A stretch of 64,000 bases of DNA from Sodiomyces alkalinus F11 (GCF_003711515.1 NW_021167083.1:2427451-2491450), one strand, 5' to 3'. Positions 34,601 through 47,109 are shown, counted from the first letter of the stretch. A program made the numbers and translations. Notes: generated from the sequence alone by a model not told the origin.

Positions 34601-36700
34601 CACCGTCTATATTAGCCCGATCTACTACTTCCCACTCCACTAATAACCCCGCCGTTAGTCGTAACGCTAATAGTAGCCGTAATATTAGGAAATCGTGAAT
34701 CCTCTACGGTTATAGCCGTAGAGCTTCTTATAGATAAAGGAACACGGTACTACGATACCCCTATAGTTACGGCTATAAGGCTCCCTATAGATAAGGGAGC
34801 GCGGCTAATTTAGTAAGGAGATAGCTAGAAAAGAGACTGTTAGGTAGCTGCGTTTAATGCTAGCCGCTACGCCCTAAATATACATAGTATAGATAGGACT
34901 CCGCTAACTAAGTTACCATTAAAAAGGACTACCTCTATACCGCTATAGCGGCGTTTATTACCACTACTCGATACTATAGCCCTAACGACTATCTCAGGAA
35001 ATATAACCCGGTGGTAGCCTCGGGAAGTATAGCTCCGGCGCTTACTTCGGCGGCTATTAAGATCTATCGTAAAGACCTCCCTCCTCCTCCGAAGAACCCT
35101 CGCGATATACCCTTATACCCTATACCTACCTATTCCGATAGGCATAAGAAGACTACCTACGGAGCTACGAGGAGATAGGGTCGTGGATACTGGTACCAGC
35201 GTCTACCCCAGATAAAATTCAGGTTCTTATTTGGATATAGGTAATAATATATAAATTCGATAAGCATAGATTTCTATATAAATATAAGGTAAGGCTTATA
35301 GTATAAGGAGATTAGTAGTATTAATCCTCTCTTAAGGAGATATACGTAGTAACGCTAGCCGGATAGTTATTCCGTGCGTTAATAGCTATCACTGCGTATT
35401 TTAACCTTATACTATTATAATGCGATATAATAAACGCGTTCATATACACGCCCCTTCCCTATAATATCTTTATATACCCGCCGCTAGGCTTTCTAGCCAC
35501 TAGGAGTCTTTTATACCTAAAAAAGACGTTATATAGACTTAAAGAGTCCCTATTACTTTAGTAAAAGCACTTTTCGGCTATCCTTTTAGCGGAGGGTTTT
35601 TAGATAGTGCCGTAGGAACCGTATTATTTTCTACGACGTGGTTTAATTCTATTCTTCTACGTCGACGATATCGTTAGTACTTATAAAGAATAATATAAGT
35701 CGTAGATAAAGCAGGCCGTTAATAACCTATAACGCTACTATAACCTATAAGGTAGCGATTCTCTATAGTGGTTCCTTAGTATTAAGGTTATTCGCGACCG
35801 CGTCGCCTGTAAAATCTAGCTATTATAACACGACTATATTATAAACTTAGAACGTCTTTTGAAGCTAAATAGTAACAGTAAGTATAGCAGTAATTATCGC
35901 CTAATACACCTAATTAAAATCGTAGAACTAATACCCTATTTAGGGACCTCGACGGACGTTAAAAGCTATTAACGGAAGATAGGATCTATGCTATACGTAG
36001 TAGTGATATCGCGGCCTGATATCGCGTTTATAGTATCTGGGCTATACCGATTTACCGTTAATCCAGGGCTAGTATACTATAAGGTAGTAGATTATCTAAT
36101 TCTTTATCTGACTAATAGCTAATCGTTTATATTAGAACTAAGGGGTAGCGATACTATCGAAATCTACGCTAACGCCTTATTTACCGACAATACTCTTGAT
36201 CGGAAGAGTAGTTAAGCGTTTATAATACGCTTATTTAGCGGTATAATAGCGTGGCGTGCTAGTAAGCAGGATACGATTATGATATTAATAACGGAAGCAG
36301 AGCTAATAGCGTTAGTATAAGGTGTAAAAGAGGGTATCTTTATATAACGCCTATTATTTAGTATAGGAGTAGAATTTAACGATCCGGAATTAAGGATCCT
36401 ATATAATAATAACTAAACGATTCGATTAGTTAATTAAGAGATTAGTACGCTAATAATGTGCCTCTGCTATATCGATATCCACGGCCACTTATTACGTTAA
36501 GTAAAGGAGCGAGGGTAGATACTCGTAATATACGTTATAAGCGGGGAAATAGTGGTAGACGGCCTAACGAAGGCGTTATACGGCGAGAAATTTAAGACGT
36601 TTAGGACTTAGGCGGGTAAAATAGATATACGGGACCCGCTATAGTAAAAATAGCTAGAGGAAGTCCGGATAGAGTATTTAGAGGACCTAGAGTATTAATT
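31640..36700 (+). pseudogene. Copia-2 gag-pol remnant
   Basis: Gag-like region about 31640-32600; protease around 32930-33150 with ILDSGATIYM and the flap-region NVVYYEDFTYNLIS (the DSG catalytic triad is intact); GAG-pre-integrase and integrase about 33380-34330 with RLGHASLKPL near 33395 and MDFNKGAF near 34245; reverse transcriptase about 35200-36050 with an intact FYVDDIV at 35656-35676; RNase H about 36120-36650 with EIYANALFTDN and EAELIAL. Many TAG/TAA codons interrupt it, so it is inactive despite the intact catalytic YVDD. Confidence 0.88.
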
Positions 36701-36797
36701 TAAGGGCGGCTATAGCCAATGGATTATATAGCTAAATTATCTGCCGGTTACGAATAGCTTTAATCGCCTAACTAATATTTAGGGTAATTAGAGGATG

Positions 36798-37011
36798 TAT
36801 CGAATAGACTATAGCGTACTCGAGGATTTACGGTTATATAATAGGCCGGATTACCGAGCTTATAATCCGGATAGACACCTGCAGAATCCTTACCACTAAT
36901 ATTATAGTCGCAGGAATTCTCTGACCGTCCGTCAGAGTTATAATACACATATAACTGACTAAATCAATTTTGAGCGTTTTTGTGAGGATTTTGACTACGC
37001 TTTATTTGGCA
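36798..37011 (+). repeat. Copia-2 right (3') LTR, 214 bp
   Basis: TATCGAATAG ... TTTGGCA. Its left part is more RIP-mutated than the 5' LTR, while its right end keeps TGGCA. Confidence 0.9.
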
Positions 37012-37016
37012 GATGT
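37012..37016 (+). repeat. Copia-2 target-site duplication, right (GATGT)
   Basis: GATGT after the 3' LTR. Its last three bases are also the first bases of the Copia-3 LTR, so Copia-2 inserted at the very tip of Copia-3. Confidence 0.85.
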
Positions 37017-37218
37017 TAGATAAAGCGTAGTCGAAATGGTCACAAAATAGGTTAAAATTGATTAAGGCAATTATGTATAATTGTAAATATATCGGACCGT
37101 TAGGGAACCGCTTCTACCGTATTTTATATCGTGCAGATTCTGTAAGCGTCTACCCAAAATATAATCTTAGTTGTCCGGCCCGTTATATAATCGAAAAAAG
37201 ACTATAGTCTATTTAATA
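37014..37218 (-). repeat. Copia-3 3' LTR, about 205 bp
   Basis: The reverse complement runs TATTAAATAGAC ... CTTTATCTAACA and is related to the Copia-2 LTR (shared ACGGGCCGGA and GACTACGCTTTAT). No second LTR for this element is seen in the window. Confidence 0.75.
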
Positions 37219-37249
37219 TACCCCCTAATCTCCCTAAATGTTAGTTGGG

Positions 37250-40200
37250 CGATTAAAGCTATTCGTAACCGGTATATATAATAGATATATAGCCTATACA
37301 ATCTCTTTACTATAGCCGCCCTTAAATTCATCCTCTAGGTTCTCTAAATACTCTATCTGGACTTCCGTTAGCTATTTGTACTATAGCCGGTCCCGTATAT
37401 CTATTACGCCTACTTAGGTCCTGAACGTCTTAAATTTCTCGCCGTATAATGCTTTTATTAGGCTATCTATAACTATTTCCACGCTCGTAATATACGTTAC
37501 GAGTATTTACCTTTATTCCTTTACCTAACGTAACTAGTAGCTATAGATATCCACGTGGCGGAGGGGCCTTATTAGCGTACTAATCTCTTAATTAACTAAT
37601 GAAAGTATTTAGTTATTATCGTATAGAATCCTTAATTCCGGATTATGAAATTCCACTCCTATACTAAGTAATAGGCGTTATATAGAAATACCCTGTTTTA
37701 TATCTTATACTAACACTAATAGCTTTGCTTCCGTTATTAACATCGTGACTATATCCTGCTTATTAGCGCGCCACGCGATTATACCGCTAAACAAGCGTAT
37801 TACGTACGCTTAACTACTTTTACGATTAAGGATATTATTATTAAATAAGGTGTTAGTGTAGGTTTCGATAGTATTGCTACCCCTTAGTTCTAATATAAAC
37901 GATTAGCTATTAATTAGATAAAGAATTAGATAATCGGCGGCCTTATAGTGTATAGGCCCTAGATTAAGGGTAAAACAGTATAGCCTTAATACCATAAACG
38001 CGATTTTAGGCCGCGATATTATAGCGGCGTATAGCATAAATCCTATCTTCTATTAATAGCTTTTAACGTCCGTCGAGGTCCCTAAATAGGGTAGTAGTTC
38101 TACGATCATAATTAGGTGCGTTAGTTGATAATTACTACTATGCTTATTATTACTATTTAGCTTTAATAGGTATTCTAACTTAATAATATAGTCGTGTTAT
38201 AATAGCTAGATTTTACGGGCGACGCGGTCACGAATAACCTTAATACTAAGGAACCACTATAGAGGATCGCTACCTTATAGGTTATAGTGGCGTTATAGGT
38301 TATTAACGGCCTGCTTTATCTACGACTTATATTATTCTTTATAAGTAATAACGATATCGTCGACGTAGAAGAATAGAATTAAACCACGTCGTAGAAAATA
38401 ATACGGTTCCTACGGCACTATCTAAAAACCCTCCGCTAAAAGGATAGCCGAAAAGTGCTTTTACTAAAGTAATAGGGACTCCCTAAGTCTATATAACGCC
38501 TTGTCTAGGTATAAAAGACTCCTAGTGGCTAGAAAGCCTAGCGGCGGGTATATAAAGATAATATAGGGAAGGGGCGTGTATATGAACGCGTTTATTATAT
38601 CGCATTATAATAGTATAAGGTTAAAATACGCGGTGATAGCTATTAACGCACGGAATAACTATCCGGCTAGCGTTACTACGTATATCTCCTTAAGAGAGGA
38701 TTAATACTACTAATCTCCTTATACTATAAGCCTTACCTTATATTTATATAGAAATCTATACTTATCGAATTTCTATATTATCACCTATATTAAGTTTAGA
38801 ATCTGATTTCTATCTATTATGGACCCCGGCACCCGTATCCACGATCCTATCTTTTTATAGCTCCGTAGGTAGTCTTTTTATACGTATCAGAATAGGTGGC
38901 CGTAAGGGTGCGAGGGTATATCGTAAGGGTTTTTCGGAGGAGGAGTGAGGTCTTTATAATTGATCTTTAAGACACGCTAGGTAGTGCTTCCCGAGGCTAC
39001 TATCGGGGGTGTGTTTCCCGAGACTATTATCGGCCGTGGATTCGAGTAGTAGCGATAAACGCCGCTATAGCGTTAGAGGAGTAGTCCTTTTTAACCGTAA
39101 TTTAGTTAGCCGAATCCTATCTAAGGTGCGTATATTTAGAGCGTAGCGGCTAGCGTTAAGCGTAGCTACCTAACTATCTCTTTACTAGCTATCTCCTTAC
39201 CGAATTAGTCGCGCTTCTTTATTTAATAGGAGCCTTATAGCCGTAACTATAGGGGTATTATAGCACTATATTCCTTTATCCCGGAACCCTACGGCTATAA
39301 CCGTAAAGATATTACGATTTCCTAATATAACGGCTACTATTAGCGCTATAATCGACGGCGGGGTTAATAATATAGAGGGAAGTAGGGGACTAGATAGTTA
39401 TAGACGGTAATTAGGCGCTATACTAGCCAAATCACACCGTTCGTGACCTAAATCCTATCTAGACTCGACATAGCCTCCTCTACCCCTTTACGGACGGGTA
39501 TTACGGACTATAACCTCGACGATACTATTAAGGAAGGGGACCCTGGCGAATCGGCCCCGGTAAGGGCAGGGGCAGGGGTATATTAATCTTACAATAAGTA
39601 GTTATATAAGCCAGGGGGGGGGGGGGGTCCTTAGCATCTACATATATAAACGGCCGTAAACCTCTAGCCTTCTCTTCTTTACTCTAACTAATTAAGTCTT
39701 TTAATTATTCCTCGGTTAATTAACGGAGGTTATTCTTAAAGGCGTTAATATTACCGTCGAAAAAGGCGTGTTTATGAAAGTCCATGTCGCGAGTATATAT
39801 AACGCGGTTACGGCTACGGCCTAGCACCCAGATACGGAGGATATTAATAAAATCGTAGCCGATAAGGTAGCCGATATAGGCACGAGGAGCGATATGGTTT
39901 AATAGCTTATTAGTGCCCATTTAGCCGTCCTTAGTTATTACGTACGCCTTATAGCCGTAGACTCGAAGATATAATAAAATCGGCTTCCTTTTAAACAGGA
40001 CTTTATATAGCGTTTTCTACTCCTTTTTATTATACTGCCTTCGTGGCGTGCAGTTATATATATATACAGCCGTGGGAATAGCCTTAGGCTATATAAACGG
40101 CGGGAGCTTTACGTGGATATTTATCGTATAACCCTTCGAGATTATTATCGTAGTAGCGCGTTTAGCACCCCCGTTGTACGCTTAGGTATCGGCGGCGGAT

Positions 40201-41050
40201 ATCTCTAAAAGGATACCTTCTTCACGTAGGAATTAGGTGATATCGTAGGATTTAGTTAGCTTAGTATTAGATTCGAGAACACGCACCTTATATCCTAATT
40301 AACGGTCTACCTAGGCGAGGAATTCCTTAATTATTACGAGGATATCCGCTACTAGTTTGCTCTTCATAACGTAGGTGGCCGTAAAGCCACTATAACGGTC
40401 GGTGAAAAGTATAAGCCGTGAATCCTTATCGAATATTCGGTTAAACTCTGTAAAATCGATTACCTACCGTTCTCCTATATAGGTAGGTATAGTATAAGGG
40501 TGCTTACTAATATGCCGTTTTATTTTTATAAGCTTATAGGCCACATACTTGATAGGTATTAGTCCTTTTATCTTAGGCCCCTGCCTCGACTCTTCTAGGT
40601 GCTTAAGAGGCTTAGGGCTAGCGTGCCCTAGCTATAGATACTATAAGATACCCTCCGTAATGCTTAGATATCATATCGTCGATTTGCAGGTAGAAGAAGA
40701 GCCTAAAAAAGTAGCCGTAGATTAGTTAGAGGGTATATATTTAATAATGGTTTAATCGAAGTAGTGACTTAGCTAGTATAGTATAGATCGATCGGCACGT
40801 CGAAGGTAGTTGCTTAGCGGCTTCTAATCCTACTAGTAGCCTCGTAGTCATAGCCGTTAGTTTAAGATTAAATTATAGGTAAAATCTTCGTAGTTTACGA
40901 CGTTTAATAGTCTAAAATCGAGGCCTCCTATTAGTCCGTTTAATCTTACGGTTATATTACCGTCACCTTTAATAGGTCGTAACGAACTGCCTACGACCAC
41001 GTAGACTCCTTATATATAAATGACTCGTTATAGGTCGTGGTACTAACTAA
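37250..41050 (-). pseudogene. Copia-3 pol remnant
   Basis: On the minus strand: protease end near 40960-40870 (LLNVVNYEDFTYNLI); integrase about 40650-39700, whose end stays open at 39920-39720 with the Copia-type block APRAYIGYLIGYDFINILRIW; reverse transcriptase about 38850-38000 with intact FYVDDIV at about 38375-38350; RNase H to about 37340. It parallels Copia-2 closely. TAG/TAA codons break it. Confidence 0.85.
39607..39619 (+). repeat. Poly-G run in Copia-3
   Basis: Thirteen or so consecutive G on the plus strand, in the integrase-RT linker of Copia-3. Length may be unreliable in assembly. Confidence 0.8.
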
Positions 41051-41060
41051 TGTTGTAATA

Positions 41061-41803
41061 ATAGATTATCTAGAATCAAGGAAGTTAGAAGGAAAAGGAG
41101 AAAAGTCTATAATGCTGGGCTGGCTATAAGGTAGTGATAACCTGGCGATATAGGTCCGTTATCTAAGCGTGTAGTTAGGAAGATCCGGAGTATAGCCGGA
41201 TTCTTTATATCGGGGTTAACCCGTAATATTATTCCCCCCCTCTCCCTCTAGGGGTTATATAACCGCGCGTCCCTATCGTGGTTTGGCTCCCCCTTATATC
41301 GCGGTAATAAAGGAATAATCACGTCCTTTTATCTTACCGTACCGTTACCTTAATATTAAAGAAATCTTAGGTCGCCTACTAACCTTTATTTATATATCTA
41401 AAATAGTAATATAGGCCTCCCTTATATAGATCCTATCCGTAGATATATCGGCCCCGTTTTCCTTACAGCCTTCCTTCTCCTTTATTCGTCTCCTTACCTT
41501 TAATAATAATAATAATAGTAATAGTAGTTCCGTATATACTTATTCTTTCTTATAGCGACGATTCCTCTAACTCTCTTATCTTTAGATAATATCTAGTAAT
41601 ACTTAGCTAGTTTAAGAGTTCTCTGTGTAAGGTAAGCCGTCTCTCGCTCGCGATCTTTTTAAAGGAACCCTCTGCTAATTTATATTATTTTACAGATAGT
41701 ATTAGCCCCTAGCGATAATAAGGGTAATAAGAGTAGTAAGTGTGCCGCCAATACTAATATAGGTATAATACTCTTATATTTTAAGGCGATATTAACTATA
41801 CAA
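41061..41803. other. Left end of Gypsy-1, presumed 3' LTR region
   Basis: RIP-mutated DNA between the Copia-3 breakpoint and the antisense ORF of Gypsy-1. By position it should contain the Gypsy-1 3' LTR, but no second LTR is present for comparison, so boundaries are not visible. A short (AAT)n-type tract lies at about 41503-41530. No coding motif seen. Confidence 0.5.
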
Positions 41804-42964
41804 TAGTTTAGGCTATTACCGCCGCCTAAAAAGAAGAAATCGGCGGGTAGTTAGCCTCCTAAGTACCCTTCTAGTAGTGTTTATACTAAGCTATACCTTT
41901 TGTATATATACGATATCGCTTATAGGAAGTATAAGCACCTTTATTATAGCTAGACTAATTAGGGGAAGAAATACTCCTTATGCTTTACGAAGATATACCG
42001 GTATACTCCTCTTTTAGCGTACCTTAAAGACTATATGTAGAGGTTATTTAAGACGGTTACCCTTATTAGCGATAATAATAAGAACGCCCCTATAAGACCT
42101 CCTCCCCCTTCAAGGCTATAATATATCCCTAGGCTTTTTTTTAAAAATAGGAACCGTAATAGGAACCGTATCTTAACGCCTATACGGTATTCTAGGATAC
42201 CTTTATAGCTAGGAAAGCGATAACAGCGATATTACCTATATATATATCCCGCGGAGGCTCCCGATATAGTAGTCGCATTGGCCCCTTCTCCTCCTTAGGA
42301 GGTCTAAGAAAAGGTAGTATTATAGTTAGCCTTATTACCTTTTCCTAAGGTTATTAATAAGGTAATTAAACTAGCCTTACTTCCTCCGGTAATAAAGGTT
42401 ATTAGTAAGGTAGTTATACTAGTCTTTTCTTCTCTCTTAGAGGTCGTAGAAGAGATAGTATCGGGATTAGACTTATCGCCTTTAGAGGAGGTTATTACTA
42501 GGGCGGAATAGCTAGCCTTATCTCCGTTTTACGAGGTTATAGGTAAGGTAGTAGTTTCGGGCCAAGTCCCTCCTAATATCGTAGCAGAAAAGAACGCTTA
42601 TCCTATTACTCTTACTTCTTTATCGGGGTTAACGTTATCGGATAATAACTTTAACCGCCTTAGTCTTATAGAGTTAAGGGAGTATCCTCGGCTATTTAAG
42701 GAGATACTTATACTCGGTTACGCTAATATTATAATCTCCGAACTCTAATAATTCGCGGAGTATAAGCGGGCTTTTACGTTTCCGGGTATAACCGTCGCTA
42801 GCGCGGTTATAATCCCCGATAACAGCGATAGTAAAGATAATAATAAGGTTAAGAAGATAGATTCCGATTTAGAGCGGAGCGATAAGGGTAAGATGTTTAC
42901 GGAAATCGATAATCCTAAGGATAGCGATTTTAAGGCTAAGGATATCGATTTAGGCTTATATTAA
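41804..42964 (+). pseudogene. Antisense ORF of Gypsy-1: Cys-rich protein (aORF1)
   Basis: One uninterrupted frame of about 385 codons holds 13 internal TAG/TAA (RIP-type) and no TGA or frameshift. N-terminus: PPPKKKKSAG, a basic nuclear-signal-like patch. At 41909-42004 a cysteine pattern C-x3-C-x6-C-x9-C-x2-C-x6-C can be inferred: one Cys (41981) is intact and five positions are Tyr, the expected RIP product of TGY. This is close to a Zn(II)2Cys6 cluster, with RKYK after the second position. The C-terminal part is acidic and lysine-rich (NNKVKKIDSDLERSDKGKM near 42840-42897). Its stop (TAA, 42962-42964) overlaps the pol stop on the other strand (42961-42963). I do not recognise a named family. 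Reading the minus strand here also gives plausible sequence, so orientation rests mainly on the Cys pattern. Confidence 0.5.
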
Positions 42965-45900
42965 GTATAGCTAGGGCGCGAGGCCTATCCGGTCTAAACT
43001 AAATCTAACTCTTACTCCTTTTTAATTGTCGTTATACGATCGCTTATATATCGGCTCCTATATTATAATAGCGTAAAGGTATTTAACGGGCTATTATTCG
43101 TTATTACTAAGCTAAATTTTCGTTTAAACTTATCGAGTACCTATATTCATACTAATAGTTCTAGCGGTTCCTATATAGGCTTATAGTATCCTACCTATTA
43201 TACTAAGACCTTATATTTTAATCCCCTGCCTCGTCTTTTTATCCTTATATAGAGGCTTTCCTTAACTTTCTATTCTTTACTATTAGTTACTTCTTAAATA
43301 GGCGGTAGTTAAGGGTCGTTTACGACCTATCCCGGAAAGGGGTTATCGCCCGCGTAATATAATAAGTCTATATAGACTTAGGGGTAAATCCATAATAGTA
43401 TAGCGAGCTTAACTATATATAGGCTAACTACCTTTATAACTCGATATTTATAATAAAGCTAGTCGAGCTTATAAGATAATCGTGGAGTCGAATAGTTAGG
43501 TAATAATAGCTAGACTAAGTCGTTAATCTTAAAACGCTTAGCCGGTATACGATATTAGTTAATAGACTCTTTATTTTTAAGCTATATCGATATAATTATA
43601 GCCTAGGTAAACTCAGTCGTTTCCTATAAGTAGCGTAATAGATAAAAGCTTATAAATAAGCTTATACTTTTTAGTTTATACGCTTTATTACTTTATTAGT
43701 CTAGGGGTAGTATACCGTGCTAAGCTTATACAAAATCCGTGCGAGCTTATAAAAGTGCTTCTAGAATCTATTTATCTAGTTCGAACCTTAGTTATTAATA
43801 ATCGACCTAGGTATTCTATAAAACTGGAAGTAATAGTATAAGAACCGTTCCGTGTAATCTTCGGCTTTTATTATCTTTATCGCTTCTAATATTATAGCCT
43901 TATTTAGGCGGTCTATAATAACCTAGAGGTAGCACGCCCTTTTCTCGCTAGCTAGTAGTAGGTCCGTTATAAAGTCTATTAATAGGTCGCTCTATATTCG
44001 TTCTAGTACCTGGAGGGGGCGTAAGAGGCCTTATTTCGTGTTCTTTTATATATACCCCTTTCCGTAGATATTATAGTTCTAGACGAATTATCGGATATCC
44101 TTATTTATCCTTAGCTAGAAGAAATAACGCGCTATTAAGGCGATAGTGTTTTCGCGTCCGGGGTATCCTCCGATTACTAAGTTATAGATCAATTATATTA
44201 TTCTCCCTCGTAACGTTAGCCTTTTACTAGACCCGGGCACCTAAATTCGGTCACGGAATAGTAGTAACCCGGTTATAAAGACTAAATACTCGGTTATTTA
44301 TAGCTTTAATTCTAATCATAGTAAGAACTGCTATTTTACTTTAATAACGACGGATATAGCTTTTTAATATTATTTATCAGTTATAAGCGCTTTATCCTGT
44401 AGTTATTATAGCTTTTAGTCCGCCTCGAAGATGATTTAACCGCTATTAATATAATAAATACTAGGTAGAATCGTGGTATCGGGAACTAATTAGATATAAC
44501 GAGATTACTTCTATTTATCCGTTATATCTTAGGGCTTATCTTATTATCGATATAAGAGGGCGTCCGCTATCACGTTATCCTCTTCTTTTTAATACTTAAG
44601 TACGAAGTTAAATTATATAAGCTTAGGAGCTTATTAGCTTTATTACTTAGTAATTATTCGCTTCATTATAAAGTATTCAAGGGCTTTATAGTTAAAGAGG
44701 ACTATAAACTACCTATAACTAATAAGCTTATCCCGCTATATTATTAGATAACTTATTATCGCTAGTATTTCCATATTCTAAATTAGATAGTTATATTCCA
44801 TTTAATTAAGTTTATAAGAGTAGTATACGACTATATAGCAATTTATATCCGTGTTTTCTTATATCAGGCTATACTTAAGGGCGAACCCTAAATAGTCTAT
44901 TTTAGTAAATATCTTATTTATTAGGTCCTATAATTATAGTATCGGTCCTTCTTAGAACCTGGCCTTTAGCTCGCGAAAGACTGCTTTTTCCTTAGGACCC
45001 TATTAAAAGGTATAGTCTTTCTTAGTAAGTGTTATTAACGAGGTAAAGATCCCCGAAAAGTCCTTAATAAAGATCCGGTAATAATTCGTAAACCCTAGGA
45101 AGCTTCGTACGCCCTTAACTATTATAAACGCTATTTACTCGCGGATAGCTTATAACTTCTCTAGGTTATAAGATACGCCTTTTCCCGCGGTGATTATAAA
45201 TTCTAGGTACTTTACTATCTTTATAGTAAACTTATACTTTAACGGATTTAGGTTTAGGCCGGTATTTATAAGTGCGCGGAGTATCTATTATACCTTCGCT
45301 GTATAGTTAGCCCGACTCCTATTAGAGTAGACTAGGATATTATTAATATAAGCGGTAAAGAAGTTATCTAGGAAGCGTTATAGCGTTTTATTAATATATT
45401 ATTAGAAAGTCACGGGGGCTTTACTTTAGCCGGATAAGTAGATAAGCTATTCGAAAGGCCTAAATCGAGTTCGGAATATAGTCTTATATTCGTGTCCTAA
45501 AGCTATCATAATCTTATAAAAGGTAGCGATTATATTAAGCTTTATAAATTATTTCGCTTAGCTTAGGTTTTATAGTATTTTAGCGATTATAGGGAGTAAA
45601 TAATAGTCTTACTTAATAATCGCATTTAACGCTTAAAAGTTATAATAAAAATAAAGTCCTCCGCCTAGCTTTCTTATAAAGAGAATAAGAGCTATAGCTT
45701 CCGAACTACTAGTATAGATAAATCCCTTATCTATTAGGTTAGTAAGTATTTTCTGTAATACTAGGAGTTCTTCTCTTAATATACTATAAAGCGGCCCCTA
45801 AGGAAGTAATAGTTCCTTACCGTTATTGTTGGGTATATGGTTTACCTTATAATAGACTCCTAATCGGTATAGCGGTAATTAGTAAGCCTTATCGGGCGTA

Positions 45901-46712
45901 AGTAGGTCGCTAAACTCTTATAGTAGCTTTTTAGGTATGAAGTCTTTCGGGTCCGCCGGTTATTTCTTATATAACGCTTTTTCGATATCCCTTAAGCTTA
46001 CTCCCTAGATTAAGACTTCTTCGCCCTTTCATCGTAATTATCGGATAATACCCGCGAATACGGATTAAGTAATTAAATAGGCGTTATAGATAGCTTATAC
46101 TCTAGTAGGCCTCTTTTTATAATAAAGTCGTATATTTAATCCGGCTACTCTATAATAAAGCCGTTTATCCTTAGCATAATATATTGTATTATTTTATTCT
46201 ATTTAGGGCTCTCCGAGAAATATGTCTTAATTAAGCCCGGGTATTATATATATAAATATCCTTTACGTGTAGCCGTTAATCTTAGACTTATAGATAATAA
46301 TCTCTATACTATCAATAGCCCTAGTAGCTTCTAAGAAGCTATTTAGTAATCGATTCGTCTTATCGACTAAAAGTAATTAGAGTCTTTAGGTAAACTATTT
46401 ACTTATAGTCTTATAGTGATTATAATAAATATCAATATGGGAGAGGATACGCTATTTACTTACTTTACCTACTATAAGTGCTAGGTTATTACTAGTATAT
46501 ACTTTAAACGCCTTCTATTCCCGGTATATTATAGCTATCGGCTTTAATGCCTATTTTCGCGTTAAAGCTATTCATTTTCCGAGTTATCCTTATTAGTCGA
46601 CTCGTCCTTACTCTTATCGTGATCCTTCGCGCGAGACTCTTTAACCTTACGGACTATATCTTAGTTTTCCTTTAGCTTTTTATAATTCTACGCAATATAC
46701 CCTTTCTTATTT
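42961..46712 (-). pseudogene. Gypsy-1 pol remnant with chromodomain
   Basis: On the minus strand: a Gag knuckle end KKGYIA-N-Y (GHIARNC before RIP) at 46710-46665 and a charged tail; protease region about 46350-46000; reverse transcriptase about 45900-45000 with catalytic YINN at about 45350 (YVDD expected, both aspartates lost); RNase H about 44950-44450; integrase with HHCC region near 44190-44060 (GGYPGREN; Cys now Tyr), DFITDL at about 43960, and YYPTN/E near 43700-43640; chromodomain about 43250-43100 (IKRRGRGLKYKVLV ... GYYKPIQEPLE). It ends ASRPSYT-stop at 42961. It is non-functional. Confidence 0.85.
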
Positions 46713-46985
46713 GTCAGGTGCCTGCAGAAGTGGTCATAATAGGACCCCAGTGTGAACCCACAGGGGTCTAGGTATGCCCGTCTAAAACCCCTTAAGGCAT
46801 AAACAAAGCAAGTCATTGTATAGTAAACAGAATAGTCCCTCGAAGTAAATAAAACAGCCCTTAAGGAAGCAAATAAAGTAGTCCTCGAGGAGTAGCGGAA
46901 TATAGTCTTAAGAAGCGGAGGAGCCTCCCCTTTAAAGAGGGAGGCTAGCGATGAGTCTGACTCTTTAGCTGTACCCACGTTTAAC
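46713..46985. other. Short segment without RIP marks between Gypsy-1 and Gypsy-2
   Basis: About 270 bp that retains CA and TG (GTCAGGTGCCTGCAGAAGTG, AACAAAGCAAGTCATTGTA), in sharp contrast with both sides. It contains about four degenerate copies of a unit of about 23 bp (AGTCCYTCGAAGYAAATAAA-like) at 46828-46920 and a hairpin GCCTCCC/GGGAGGC at 46923-46945. The minus strand is open for 96 codons (46978-46688) running into the Gypsy-1 knuckle, but its protein has no recognisable feature. Probably single-copy DNA caught between elements. Confidence 0.6.
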
Positions 46986-47109
46986 CCTATTATAATCCTA
47001 TTATAATTATACCTGGTTCCTTACTTAACCCTACCTTTTCACTCTTTACGACTACCTATTTAATATTCTAATCGCTTTACCCTCTAAGGGCGCGAAGACC
47101 GTTAAGGAG

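Larger units (their letters stand above)
31336..37011 (+). mobile_element. Copia-2: complete Ty1/Copia LTR retrotransposon
   Basis: A 5676-bp plus-strand element with two 214-bp LTRs and a GATGT target duplication. It encodes Gag, protease, integrase, RT and RNase H in Copia order. It sits 219 bp upstream of the mis12 start codon, facing away from it, and meets Copia-3 tail to tail at 37011/37014. Confidence 0.93.
37014..41060 (-). mobile_element. Copia-3: 5'-truncated Ty1/Copia element, inverted relative to Copia-2
   Basis: A minus-strand copy closely related to Copia-2, covering 3' LTR, RNase H, RT, integrase and protease. Similarity ends near 41040-41060, inside the protease, where Gypsy-1 territory begins; Gag and 5' LTR are missing. 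With Copia-2 it forms an inverted repeat of about 3.8 kb per arm. Confidence 0.88.
41061..46712 (-). mobile_element. Gypsy-1: 5'-truncated chromovirus (Ty3/Gypsy)
   Basis: A minus-strand Ty3/Gypsy element: Gag zinc-knuckle end (about 46700-46660), protease, RT, RNase H, integrase and a C-terminal chromodomain (about 43250-43100), which places it in the chromoviruses. Gag upstream of the knuckle and the 5' LTR are missing; sequence without RIP marks begins abruptly at 46713. An antisense ORF occupies the region between pol and the presumed 3' LTR. Confidence 0.85.
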
